Source of the DNA: Candidatus Babela massiliensis
Lineage (GTDB): Bacteria > Babelota > Babeliae > Babelales > Babelaceae
Reading direction: 5' to 3'
NCBI RefSeq assembly: GCF_000513475.1
Contig: NC_023003.1
Span: 806,001-870,000, forward strand
Length of the DNA: 64,000 bases
In this document: positions 16,952 to 26,153 of the stretch, piece after piece
Layout of the letters: each line of letters starts with the position of its first letter
Position numbering within the stretch: position 1 is the stretch's first letter
Program-made: the position numbers and the translations under genes
Notes under the pieces: generated by a model
Told to the model about the DNA's origin: nothing
The model's input: the letters and a program-made list of their open reading frames with translations, nothing else
Databases searched by the model: none

Positions 16952-19690
16952 GTGATAGATAAAGATTTGAAAAATAGTTTTTTTATTATCGATGGTTCTT
17001 CTTTTTTATATAGAGCCTATTATAGTATTCCTGAATTAAGATTTGAACAAAAAATTCCTGTCAATGCTGTCTATGGTTTTTGTCGTATGATAAAAAAGTT
17101 AATAGATAAATATGAACCGAAATATATGCTTTTAGTTTGGGATAGTTATGGTTCAAACGCAAGAAAAGAACTTTATCCTAAATATAAAGAAACGAGACAA
17201 GCACCTCCTAGTGATCTATTTCAACAGAAAGATATAATTATGGAATTTGCTGATTCTATTGGACTTCAGCAATTATTTCAGCATGGTATAGAGGCTGATG
17301 ATTTAATGCATACAGTTGCTCAGAAATTTAAATTTGATGGAGATACCTTTTCGGTTTTAGTAACTTCAGATAAAGATATGGCCCAGTCTTTGAGTGATAA
17401 GACTGTAATTTTAGATCCATTTAAAGATAAGATAGTTACTATCAATAGTTTTGAAGAAGATTATGGATTTAATATTTCTAAGTTATCATTTTATTATGCT
17501 TTGGTTGGAGATTCTTCAGATAATATTCCGGGAGTAAAAGGTATAGGGCCAAAGACTGCAAAAGAAATAGTAATTAAATTTAATTCTCTTGATGATGTTT
17601 ATTCAGGCATTGAAGAAGTTAAATCAGAGCGTATTAAAAATCTATTAATAAGTGGTAAAGAAAATGCTTATTTATCTCAAGAATTGTTTATTTTACGCCA
17701 ATATCAGATAGAGTGCAACGAAAAAGATTGTACTTTTAGTTTAGATAGGTGGTCTAATGCTCAAGAATTTTTTAGGAAATATAACTTTAAAAGTCTTTTA
17801 AAAACTATTGATAAAGATGAACTGACTAATATTGGAAGTCAAAATTCGATTAAGAATGATATTAGGCTTAAAGATAAGTATAATTTTAAAGCAATTCTTA
17901 ATACTCAAGACTTGAAAGAGGTTTGTGATAAAATAGAACAGTATAAAGCTTTTGCATTAGATACAGAAAGCACCGGTTTTCAGGTGCTATCAAGTGAAAT
18001 GGTAGGATTATCGATTTCTGTTGAAGTTGGAAGTTCTTATTATATACCATTTGGTCATAAAACAGAGCAAACGCAACTTGAAAAAGAATATGTATTGAAT
18101 ACTTTAAAGCCATATTTAGAAGACCCAAATATTAAAAAATATTTGCATAATGCTAAATTTGATATATTAATGTTTTATGTTTCAGGAATTAATTTAAGAG
18201 GTGTGGTATTTGATACAATGATTGCTGCTCATTTATTATCACATTTACTTGCAAGTGAGAATCCTAGAATTGGTCTTAAAAAGCTATCTGATTATTTTTT
18301 TAATGAGCCTATGCTAAGTTTTGATGATGTAGTTAAAAAAAATAAACTGAAAGATTTTTCTTATGTTGATATAGAATTAGCGACAGAATATGCTGCAGCT
18401 GATGCTCATCAAACTCTTAAACTTTATAATTTATTTTCTCCCGAAATTGTGAAAGCGGGTATGGAAGATATATTTTATAATCTAGAAATTCCATTAATTG
18501 ATATTTTGGTTGATATAGAAAAGTCTGGTATTATTTTGGATAAGAATGTAATTCAAGATATTAATCAAAGAGTTACTCAAGAGATAGACAAACTTTATAA
18601 AGATATTATTTTACAGCTTGATGAAAGTTACTCTTCTATTAATTTAAATTCTCCCAAACAACTTGAAGAACTATTGTTTATTCATCTAAAGTTACCTGCT
18701 ATTAAAAAAACTGCTCAAAGAACTTCATATTCAACCGATCATGAAGTATTAAAAGAACTGTCAAAGATACATCATATTCCCAAAATGATTATGAGATATA
18801 GAGAACTTTTTAAATTAAAGAGTACTTATTTAGAAAGTTTATTGGATTATGTAAACCCTTTTACAAATAAAATACATACAACATTTAGCCAAACTTCAGT
18901 TACCACTGGTAGATTATCAAGTTCAGAGCCTAATTTGCAAAATATACCAGTTGATGGATTTTTAATTAGATCAGCTTTTAAATCTCAAGAGGATAACTTA
19001 TTTTTATCTGCTGATTATTCCCAAATAGAGCTTCGTGTTCTTGCTTATATTTCTCAAGATAAAGTTTTACTTGATGCATTTGAAAAAGATAAAGATATTC
19101 ATGCAATAACAGCAGCAGGACTTTTTGATCAGGATCAAGAAACTATCAGTAGTGAGCAAAGGCAGATAGGTAAAAGAATTAATTTTGGTATTTTATATGG
19201 TCTGACAGCTCATGGGCTTTCTAAAGAGCTTAATATAACTCATAGTCTTGCCAATGATTACATAAAGAAATTTATGAGCCAATACGTTCAGTTAAACCAG
19301 TGGATGGAATCTGTTATAGAAGATGCTAAATCTAAAGGGTACGTAGAGACGTTATTTAAAAGGCGTCGATATGTCCCAGGCATTAATGAAAAAAATAAAA
19401 ATATTTTTGAACTTTCTAAACGTATAGCAATTAATACAGTTGTTCAAGGTACTGCTGCTGAAATAGTCAAATTAGGTATGATAAATCTAGATAAAGCTAT
19501 TAAAAAAAATAATTTTAATGCTAAAATGATTTTGCAAATTCATGATGAGCTTATCTTAGAAGTAAACAAATCTGATATTGAGAAAGTTTCAAAATTGGTT
19601 AAAGATGTTTTAGAATCGGTTGTTGATTGGAATGTTAATTTGTCAATAAGTACTAAAACAGGAAAGAATTGGCAGGAAATAACTAAATAA
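16952..19690 (+). CDS. polA: DNA polymerase I
   Basis: Full-length polymerase I (912 residues) with all three domains. The N-terminal 5'-3' exonuclease (1-290) includes GDSSDNIPGVKGIGPKTA. The 3'-5' exonuclease (about 320-510) keeps the catalytic acidic residues in ALDTEST. The polymerase domain carries motif A (DYSQIELR), motif B (RQIGKRINFGILYG) and motif C (QIHDE). It functions in Okazaki fragment processing and repair synthesis. The start is a GTG with an AAAGGG site. An intact proofreading domain is not always kept in reduced genomes. A terminator follows. Confidence 0.96.
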   Translation: MIDKDLKNSFFIIDGSSFLYRAYYSIPELRFEQKIPVNAVYGFCRMIKKLIDKYEPKYMLLVWDSYGSNARKELYPKYKETRQAPPSDLFQQKDIIMEFADSIGLQQLFQHGIEADDLMHTVAQKFKFDGDTFSVLVTSDKDMAQSLSDKTVILDPFKDKIVTINSFEEDYGFNISKLSFYYALVGDSSDNIPGVKGIGPKTAKEIVIKFNSLDDVYSGIEEVKSERIKNLLISGKENAYLSQELFILRQYQIECNEKDCTFSLDRWSNAQEFFRKYNFKSLLKTIDKDELTNIGSQNSIKNDIRLKDKYNFKAILNTQDLKEVCDKIEQYKAFALDTESTGFQVLSSEMVGLSISVEVGSSYYIPFGHKTEQTQLEKEYVLNTLKPYLEDPNIKKYLHNAKFDILMFYVSGINLRGVVFDTMIAAHLLSHLLASENPRIGLKKLSDYFFNEPMLSFDDVVKKNKLKDFSYVDIELATEYAAADAHQTLKLYNLFSPEIVKAGMEDIFYNLEIPLIDILVDIEKSGIILDKNVIQDINQRVTQEIDKLYKDIILQLDESYSSINLNSPKQLEELLFIHLKLPAIKKTAQRTSYSTDHEVLKELSKIHHIPKMIMRYRELFKLKSTYLESLLDYVNPFTNKIHTTFSQTSVTTGRLSSSEPNLQNIPVDGFLIRSAFKSQEDNLFLSADYSQIELRVLAYISQDKVLLDAFEKDKDIHAITAAGLFDQDQETISSEQRQIGKRINFGILYGLTAHGLSKELNITHSLANDYIKKFMSQYVQLNQWMESVIEDAKSKGYVETLFKRRRYVPGINEKNKNIFELSKRIAINTVVQGTAAEIVKLGMINLDKAIKKNNFNAKMILQIHDELILEVNKSDIEKVSKLVKDVLESVVDWNVNLSISTKTGKNWQEITK

Positions 19691-19712
19691 TTTGCTTTAA
19701 CATAATTTTATT

Positions 19713-19743
19713 AAAAAGCTTGAGCGATATACTCAGGCTTTTT
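19713..19743 (+). terminator. polA terminator
   Basis: AAAAAGCTTGAG pairs with CTCAGGCTTTTT (one T-G pair) around a seven-base loop and is followed by a T-rich tract. It lies about 25 bases after the polA stop. Confidence 0.75.
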
Positions 19744-19832
19744 ATTTTTTTATTATAATTTTTTTTTGTTGATTTATAAAATTAAAAAAAATTATAATAA
19801 AATAGTAAATATTTATAATCGGGGTTTTTATT

Positions 19833-21545
19833 ATGTTTATAAGTAGAATTATTTTATTTTTATGTTTTTTACTATTTTATTGTTTATCGATTTTTTCTAT
19901 GGATCGACCAGCTAATGCAAACAACTTATCAGGAGATATAAGTTTTTTACAAAATTTATCTTCTACTGTGAAAAACTTGTTTAATCGTTTAGTAGAGCTT
20001 GTACCAACTTCAGGTCAAACAGGTACTAATGAAGAACCAGATAAATCGCAAGAACCTGCCAATCAATTACCTCCATCAGGAAGTTTATTAGATCAGATTT
20101 TATCAAAGTCCGGTCAATTAAAGCCTGTTATAAAAGATCAATTAGAAAAATTAATTAAATCTTCTATAGAAGATATAGATAAAAAGATATCTCAAGATTC
20201 TGATTTTGAGTTTTTAAAGCCTATTGATTCTGCTCAAGAGAGAGAATTGCAAAGTATTTCTAATCAAGAGCTAAATAAACTAAATGAAGAGATTAAGGAA
20301 CAAACTTCAATAGAAAATTTTAATGCTATTAAGGATGGTATATTTTTAAAATTTAAAGATATAAAAGATTTAATTAAAGATATTGATTATCAAATAGAAG
20401 AGCTGAAGCATAGTTTTGATACAGATCCTTTAAAAAAAGAGCAATTTATTAATAATCTTGGTGAGATATTAAATAAATATAATAAGATTTTAGATGAACA
20501 AGTTATTGAAGAGGTTAATTTTGATACATCAGATTTAAAAACTAAATTAACTCGTATGGTATCAGATATAAATTATATTAATGAGTTATTGAAAAATAAT
20601 GATATTAAAAGCATAAAGCTATCGCTCAAATCTTTAGAAGTAGCTCAATCTAATATTATATATATATTAGATTATATAAGAGGTTTATTACTTAATGGTA
20701 CCACTCGAGAGAGTATTAAGAATATTTTATCGGGTAAGAAAAATGCTCTTTTATTTAGACGTAATCAAAATCTTAAATCGTTATCTATTGTATCCCCCAT
20801 TTTTATGTTTACTGATAATTTAGATAAGATATATACAAGTATTGTTAATACTTATGATAATATAAATATTCATGAACTTAATCAAAAATACTGGTTAAAC
20901 GCCTTTAATAGAATTATAAGAGATTATATTGCAAGTCCATATAATCAAAAAGACGAATATTTTTATATACTTTTATTAGGTAATGTAATCAATAATATTG
21001 ATAATAAACAATCTTATCAAGCTCAAATCGAGTCAATAAAACATATAAGAGATAATTATCTTAGAACTTTTGAAAAATGGATCTATCTGTATAGAAGTAA
21101 CAAATATATAAAAGAAACAGACGCTTGGCTTGCTAAATACAAAGAACTAAATGTTATTCGTCCTGTAACTCCTTTAATTAAAGCGCAATTAAATTCAGCT
21201 CTTTTAAAAGCAGAAGAATCTTTTTCTCAAGAAATAGCTACTCAAAAACACATATTAAAATTTATAGAAGATGTTTATCATAATTTAATTAATGCTATAA
21301 ATCATGATGCAACTTTAAGTAAACCTTTAATAGAAGTTTGGTTAAATAATTTAAAGCAAGAATATAAAAAAATCGCAGAGCAAGATTATAAGATTAAAGA
21401 TAGAAATAATTATTTTAATACTATAGTTCTAAATAGGAATCTTACTGATATTTTCAAAAAAGTAATTGGTGAAATAAAAGAAGAACCTGGTGAAGAAGAA
21501 CCTGATGATTCTGATTGGGAAGATGATAGTGACTATGAAGATTAA
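19833..21545 (+). CDS. large secreted coiled-coil protein with acidic tail
   Basis: This 570-residue protein begins with a signal peptide (about 1-23, ending FSMD), the same layout as the F-box/ankyrin proteins. The rest is almost entirely helical and rich in Lys, Glu, Ile and Asn, with coiled-coil-like stretches (about 90-270 and 440-530). It ends in an Asp/Glu run (EEEPDDSDWEDDSDYED). No domain is recognised. Its size, export signal and low-complexity acidic tail suggest a surface or secreted effector-like protein. It lies alone between polA and the ligase cluster and is followed by a strong hairpin. Confidence 0.55.
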   Translation: MFISRIILFLCFLLFYCLSIFSMDRPANANNLSGDISFLQNLSSTVKNLFNRLVELVPTSGQTGTNEEPDKSQEPANQLPPSGSLLDQILSKSGQLKPVIKDQLEKLIKSSIEDIDKKISQDSDFEFLKPIDSAQERELQSISNQELNKLNEEIKEQTSIENFNAIKDGIFLKFKDIKDLIKDIDYQIEELKHSFDTDPLKKEQFINNLGEILNKYNKILDEQVIEEVNFDTSDLKTKLTRMVSDINYINELLKNNDIKSIKLSLKSLEVAQSNIIYILDYIRGLLLNGTTRESIKNILSGKKNALLFRRNQNLKSLSIVSPIFMFTDNLDKIYTSIVNTYDNINIHELNQKYWLNAFNRIIRDYIASPYNQKDEYFYILLLGNVINNIDNKQSYQAQIESIKHIRDNYLRTFEKWIYLYRSNKYIKETDAWLAKYKELNVIRPVTPLIKAQLNSALLKAEESFSQEIATQKHILKFIEDVYHNLINAINHDATLSKPLIEVWLNNLKQEYKKIAEQDYKIKDRNNYFNTIVLNRNLTDIFKKVIGEIKEEPGEEEPDDSDWEDDSDYED

Positions 21546-21713
21546 TTATTAATTCAGTTTGTTAAAAATAGAAATGTTAATATTTTTATATATTTAAATT
21601 ATTGTTGAAATTTTTATAAAATAGCATATACTAAATAATATAAAAATAAATTTATATAAAATTAATAATAAGCAATTTAATTTTCCTAATGGATTAGGGA
21701 AATGGGGGTAATC

Positions 21714-21741
21714 GCTGAAGGCATCTGCCTTCAGCTTTTTT
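21714..21741. terminator. strong hairpin terminator
   Basis: GCTGAAGGCA (21714-21723) and TGCCTTCAGC (21726-21735) form a perfect ten-base inverted repeat followed by TTTTTT. On the plus strand it would terminate the upstream coiled-coil gene. It also lies just past the end of the convergent LigD polymerase gene. Confidence 0.8.
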
Positions 21742-22681
21742 ATTTTATTTTGCTTAAAGCTTGATTAATATTAATATTTTTAGCACTTTTAAAAAAGCTG
21801 GACCAAGGGTCTTCTATGCTTTTAATTCTGTTTATTATATTTTTGATATTATATTTTTGTGAGTGTAGATCTTTTTGGTAAATTTCTTGCCAATTAAGTG
21901 GAGTTGCTATTGGACAATTTGGTTTTGCTCTTGTTGAATAAGGTGCTATAGATGTTGCTCCATATTGATTTCTCAAAGTATCTATAAATAATTTTTTTTC
22001 TCTAGATTTCTTTCTTATTTTAAGTGTAAATAGTTCTGGTTCTTTAATAACAATCTGTTCGGCACATCTATCTGCTAATTTTTTTAAAGTTGCAAAATCA
22101 ATAAGTTTATTTGGTTTATTGATCTGTTTAATTGGTACTACTACATGAAGACCGTGCGAACCTGTAGTCATTAAAAATGGCACTAAATCTAAATTCTCTA
22201 ATAATTCTTTTAACATTAAAGCACACTTTCTGAGCGGCTCGAAATCTAAAGTAGAAGGGTCTAAATCAAATATTAATTTATCAGGATAATTTATTTTATC
22301 GATCTTAGAAAGCCATATATGATATTCAAGAACTGCTTGATTTGATAAATATATAAGTGTTGCTTCATTTTGGCATACAACATATTCGTTATATTTGTTG
22401 CTTTGTGTTTTCAATAGTATTTTTGCTCTTTTTATCCAATGAGGAAAGTAAGAAGATATATTTTTTTGATAAAAAAATTTTCCATTTATGCCATTTGGAT
22501 AACGACGCATCATAAGTGGTCTATTTTTAAGTTGTGGTAACATAAGTTTTGAAATGCTTTTGTAATACTCTAAGATTTGGGCTTTTGTTATATCTTCTGA
22601 GTTGTCTAAATTATTTGAGTATAATATTTTGTCTTCTTTTGAGATCTCTATTAAGTGGTTATTTATCTTTATTTTATTCAT
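21740..22681 (-). CDS. ligD: LigD-type polymerase/primase domain protein (stand-alone)
   Basis: This 313-residue archaeo-eukaryotic primase-type polymerase matches the POL domain of bacterial LigD, which fills in and adds ribonucleotides at broken DNA ends. It shows LLPQLKNRPL-like and RYPNGINGKFFYQK segments, the catalytic FDLDPS (about 144-149) and the GSHGLHVVVP motif (about 180-189). It is encoded as its own gene, seven bases after the ligase gene, instead of being fused. The order PE, LIG, POL matches the domain order in Pseudomonas-type LigD. Confidence 0.88.
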   Translation of the reverse strand: MNKIKINNHLIEISKEDKILYSNNLDNSEDITKAQILEYYKSISKLMLPQLKNRPLMMRRYPNGINGKFFYQKNISSYFPHWIKRAKILLKTQSNKYNEYVVCQNEATLIYLSNQAVLEYHIWLSKIDKINYPDKLIFDLDPSTLDFEPLRKCALMLKELLENLDLVPFLMTTGSHGLHVVVPIKQINKPNKLIDFATLKKLADRCAEQIVIKEPELFTLKIRKKSREKKLFIDTLRNQYGATSIAPYSTRAKPNCPIATPLNWQEIYQKDLHSQKYNIKNIINRIKSIEDPWSSFFKSAKNININQALSKIK

Positions 22682-22688
22682 AATTAAT

Positions 22689-23717
22689 TTAAATATAATT
22701 TTGAGGAATTTCTTTAATTACTTCTTTTGGATCTTTATCATATCTTAAACCCATAAATCTAGGATGTCTTAGTTTATTATAAGCAGTCCACTGACTAAAT
22801 CTTATTTCAGCAACTAATTTTGGTAAAACCCAATGAATTGATTTTGATTTTTTTATTGAGCTATCGGGTGGATTAAAAGGATTATCTTTCTGTTCAATCT
22901 TTGAAAGTTTTTCTTTTAGTTCTTTTAGAGTTTCTCTGTTAAAACCTGCGCCTACTTTTCCCGCATAGATCAATTTATTATTTTCATAATATCCTAACAA
23001 TAGTGCCCCAAAACCTACTCTACTTTTTTGAGGGTCGGTATAACCTGTAATTACCAGTTCTTGTTGTTCAAAACATTTGAACTTTAACCAGGATTTAGAA
23101 CGAATTTTCTCATATTTTGAATGAATATTTTTTACTATTAAACCTTCCCAGCCTAATTGGCAAGCTTTTTTAAAATGCTCAATTTGTTTTCCTATATAAT
23201 ATTCTGTGAATTTTAATTGATCTTTAAACTCAATACTATTTTCAAGTAAAAATTTACGATCTATTAATTCCAAGTTAGTCAGATCATATTTATCTAAGTA
23301 AATAATATCAAAAACATAGTAAAATATTTCTATATTTTTACTTAATTTTGGAGAGCCGCTATGCATTATTTTCTGAAGAACAGAAAAGTTGCTTTTATTG
23401 TTTTCTTGAGCAACCATTTCTCCATCTAAAATAAAATTATTAATAGCTTGATTTTGAATATTTTTTACCAGTTCAGGATAATTATCATTTGCTAATTTTT
23501 TATTTCTTGTCATTAAAGAAACTTTATTGCTGCTTTTATAAGCGATAATTCTTTCACCATCCCATTTATGCTCTGAAATGAAGTGATCGCTTGAAAAATA
23601 ATCTTGAGTTAGAGTTGCAAGCATAGGATCAACCCATTTAGGCATACTGACTTCTTGAATTTCTTTTTGTGATTTTAAAGAAAGTTTACTTATTATCTTT
23701 TTTATTTTTGTTTTCAT
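22689..23717 (-). CDS. ligD: ATP-dependent DNA ligase, LigD ligase domain (stand-alone)
   Basis: This 342-residue protein has the adenylation motif EHKWDGER (the nucleotidyl Lys is in KWDG, about 51-54), a DGEMVA motif, WEGLIVK and a C-terminal OB-fold (ELVITGYTDPQKSRVGFGALLLG). These match the ligase part of LigD, which seals double-strand breaks in non-homologous end joining. The gene overlaps the phosphoesterase gene by 32 bases and lies seven bases from the polymerase gene, so the three are an operon. No Ku gene is present in the window. Confidence 0.9.
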   Translation of the reverse strand: MKTKIKKIISKLSLKSQKEIQEVSMPKWVDPMLATLTQDYFSSDHFISEHKWDGERIIAYKSSNKVSLMTRNKKLANDNYPELVKNIQNQAINNFILDGEMVAQENNKSNFSVLQKIMHSGSPKLSKNIEIFYYVFDIIYLDKYDLTNLELIDRKFLLENSIEFKDQLKFTEYYIGKQIEHFKKACQLGWEGLIVKNIHSKYEKIRSKSWLKFKCFEQQELVITGYTDPQKSRVGFGALLLGYYENNKLIYAGKVGAGFNRETLKELKEKLSKIEQKDNPFNPPDSSIKKSKSIHWVLPKLVAEIRFSQWTAYNKLRHPRFMGLRYDKDPKEVIKEIPQNYI

Positions 23718-24249
23718 TATTACCTTCTTTACTTAGTTGTTTATTTAGTTTTTCTAAAGTTTTATCAGATAGTACTGATTTTTCCTTTAATTTATCTGCT
23801 CTTGATTTAATTTCATTATTTTTAGTTGAATATTCATCTTTGACTTTTATAAATAACCAATTTTTACTATTATTTTGATATTTAGTTTTTACTAAAGTAA
23901 AAGCTCCTTTTAATTTTTTTCCATTAAGAAATACTTCAACTTTACCTTCTTCTATAGATTGAGATAAGGATTTATCTCTTAAGTTTTTAAAAGTTCCCTT
24001 ATCCCAAACAATAACACTTCCTGCTCCATAGCTGCCTTGCGGAATTATTCCTTCAAAATTTTGATAATTGAGCGGATGGTCTGGAGTTTCAATTGCTAAA
24101 TGTTTTTCTCTTGGATTCGTTGAAGGACCTTTGGGTAATGCCCAAGATTTTAGTACTCCCTTATCTTCTAATCTAAAATCATAATGAAGTGTAGTTGCAT
24201 CATGTTCTTGTACTAAAAAAATAGGTTCTTTTCTTTTTCTATTTATCAT
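23686..24249 (-). CDS. ligD: LigD-type 3'-phosphoesterase domain protein (stand-alone)
   Basis: This 187-residue protein matches the N-terminal phosphoesterase domain of LigD, which trims 3'-phosphate and ribonucleotide ends. Visible motifs are FLVQEHDATTLHYDFRLE (about 11-28, metal-binding His and Asp), SWALPKGPS, and EGIIPQGSYGAGSVIVWD. The C-terminal 40 residues are Lys/Glu-rich and low in complexity, as expected of a linker left over from a fusion. It is the first gene of the PE-LIG-POL operon. Confidence 0.9.
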   Translation of the reverse strand: MINRKRKEPIFLVQEHDATTLHYDFRLEDKGVLKSWALPKGPSTNPREKHLAIETPDHPLNYQNFEGIIPQGSYGAGSVIVWDKGTFKNLRDKSLSQSIEEGKVEVFLNGKKLKGAFTLVKTKYQNNSKNWLFIKVKDEYSTKNNEIKSRADKLKEKSVLSDKTLEKLNKQLSKEGNNENKNKKDNK

Positions 24250-24460
24250 AACTCAACTTTCTTTTATTTTTTGATCTTAATTTACTTTTAATTGAAAAAT
24301 AAATGTTATAGCCTATTATTTTTATCTAAACAAGTTAAATAATTTAATTAATTTTAAAAATATTTAACAAAATGCTAGACATTTTTTTTATTTTGTTATT
24401 TATTTTTAAGCAGTTTAAATTTTTAGAAATTTATCAATAAACTATAAAAGGAGTTTTTTA

Positions 24461-25960
24461 ATGAAAAATAAGTTTCTATCTTCTAAATTGTTGATATCCG
24501 GGTTTTTATCAACATTGCTATTTGCTTCTGATATCAAAGCAGCTGATAATCCTAATTTATCTTCAAACCATAATCCTGATCATGCTAAAGATCAATTGGC
24601 AGATCAAACAGATTTATTAAATCAAGTATTAACACCTGAAGAATTAGATGTAATTGATGACAATCCAGATAAATTATATTGTTATATAAGTTCAGATGTT
24701 ATTAATTGTTTCAATTCTATCGAAGTTTCTGAAAAAACTTCTGATACTTTAAAAGTGATGCAAGATCATCTTAAAAATTATAGATCAGCTGAGCATTCAT
24801 TTGTTTTAGAAGCTGTTAATCAAGCTCTTGAGTATTTTAAGTCTTGTAAAAGTGAAGCGCATGTTAATGTTTTACAAAAATATAGATCCGAAGTAGAAAT
24901 GGGCGAAGCTGCCATTACTGCTGAAGGAACAACTCGTCGTCGTAAAAGAAAAAAATACTGTTCTTTACTTGTTCAAAGAGATTTAAGAACAAGATCTTTA
25001 TGTGTAAGAAGAAATGCAAGAGTAGGCGGAGATCTATGTGTAAGTAGAAATCTTTCTGTTGGATGTAATTCAACTCTTAATACTTTTACTGCAAATACTG
25101 GTACAGTAACCGATTTAAATGTTCCTGGTACTCTTACTGCAACTAATGCTGTAATTGACACCTTAACTGTAGGTACAATTAATGGTGGCGGATTGGGTAG
25201 TGGAATCTTAAGTGCACTTTCTTCTGTTACCAATACCGGATTCTTGTCTGGCTTTGCAACATTAATTTTCCCTGCAACTTTTGATATTGCTTATGATCCT
25301 ACTACTGATGATGTTTCTGGTGCCTTTAATGTTGTAGTAAATTATGGAAATACCACATTAGCAGGAGTAAGTACTTTAGCTGTTACCCGTCAAATAACCA
25401 CTGCAAATGGAGTAATTACTGGTACCAATTTAAGCAATAATGATCCTATTAGTGCGAATTTCCAAGCTTTCTCTTGCCTTGGCGATAGATATCCAAAATC
25501 ATTTGCACTTAATTTATCTTTTAATGTGGCAATTCCTGGAACTAACTTTGTAGCTGGAAGTACACCTACAGTTGCTGTTTCATTTGAAAATTTACCTGCA
25601 GCAAATGATGTTAGTTTATCACAATTTTTTGTATCAGATCCTTTATCTATAACTGACTGTTATAATTGTTATGTTTGCCGTCATCCAAATGATGAAGTTG
25701 AAAATTTTGATATTACAACAATACGTTCAATTACTGATGGTGTAGCTGCTTCAATCAACTCAGTTACTCTAGTTGTAAATAATATATCTGTATCAGCAAA
25801 TGGTGTGTTATCATTTACTGTTAATGTGTTAGTATCAGCTTATGATTCAGAAGTACTACCAACTACAGTAGATACTCTTGCAGCATTGACTGGTTTACTT
25901 AACCAATATTTTGCTAATTCCGCAGTAACCCTAACTGTAAGTGGCCCAGTAAATTCATAA
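24461..25960 (+). CDS. secreted surface-type protein, paralogue 1 of 3
   Basis: This 499-residue protein begins with a signal peptide (about 1-27, ending KAA). Residues 45-145 are a helical domain with SSDVINCFNS and YRSEVEMGEA. A short Arg/Lys-rich linker follows (TRRRKRKKYC), then a region of short repeating strands (LCVRRNARVGGDLCVSRN) like a tail-fibre or beta-helix shaft. The C-terminal half is a Thr/Val/Ala-rich all-beta region. The same plan is found in the next two genes. The ribosome-binding site AAAGGAG is strong. I recognise no known family. An exported structural or adhesive protein is inferred. Confidence 0.6.
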   Translation: MKNKFLSSKLLISGFLSTLLFASDIKAADNPNLSSNHNPDHAKDQLADQTDLLNQVLTPEELDVIDDNPDKLYCYISSDVINCFNSIEVSEKTSDTLKVMQDHLKNYRSAEHSFVLEAVNQALEYFKSCKSEAHVNVLQKYRSEVEMGEAAITAEGTTRRRKRKKYCSLLVQRDLRTRSLCVRRNARVGGDLCVSRNLSVGCNSTLNTFTANTGTVTDLNVPGTLTATNAVIDTLTVGTINGGGLGSGILSALSSVTNTGFLSGFATLIFPATFDIAYDPTTDDVSGAFNVVVNYGNTTLAGVSTLAVTRQITTANGVITGTNLSNNDPISANFQAFSCLGDRYPKSFALNLSFNVAIPGTNFVAGSTPTVAVSFENLPAANDVSLSQFFVSDPLSITDCYNCYVCRHPNDEVENFDITTIRSITDGVAASINSVTLVVNNISVSANGVLSFTVNVLVSAYDSEVLPTTVDTLAALTGLLNQYFANSAVTLTVSGPVNS

Positions 25961-25978
25961 TTTTTATAAACTGAATAT

Positions 25979-26020
25979 AAAAAGAAAGAGCAAATTAACT
26001 TTAATTTGCTCTTTCTTTTT
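25979..26020. terminator. strong bidirectional-type terminator
   Basis: The stem spans 25979-25998 and 26001-26020 with only two loop bases, is A-rich on the left arm and T-rich on the right, and contains GAAAGAGC and GCTCTTTC. It lies 18 bases after paralogue 1. Confidence 0.85.
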
Positions 26021-26153
26021 GCGTGTTTTTTTACTATTTATAGTAGATTTTAAAATTTTTATTAAAAGTCTAGACTTTGATTTAAAATTATATTTATAGT
26101 TAGACAAAATAAAGTTAATTAAAATTATGTTTAACTTATCTAAAGGAGTTGTT

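Noticed and set aside
24973-25233. Minus-strand open frame within paralogue 1
   Set aside because: Shadow of the coding strand; no ribosome-binding site or independent features.
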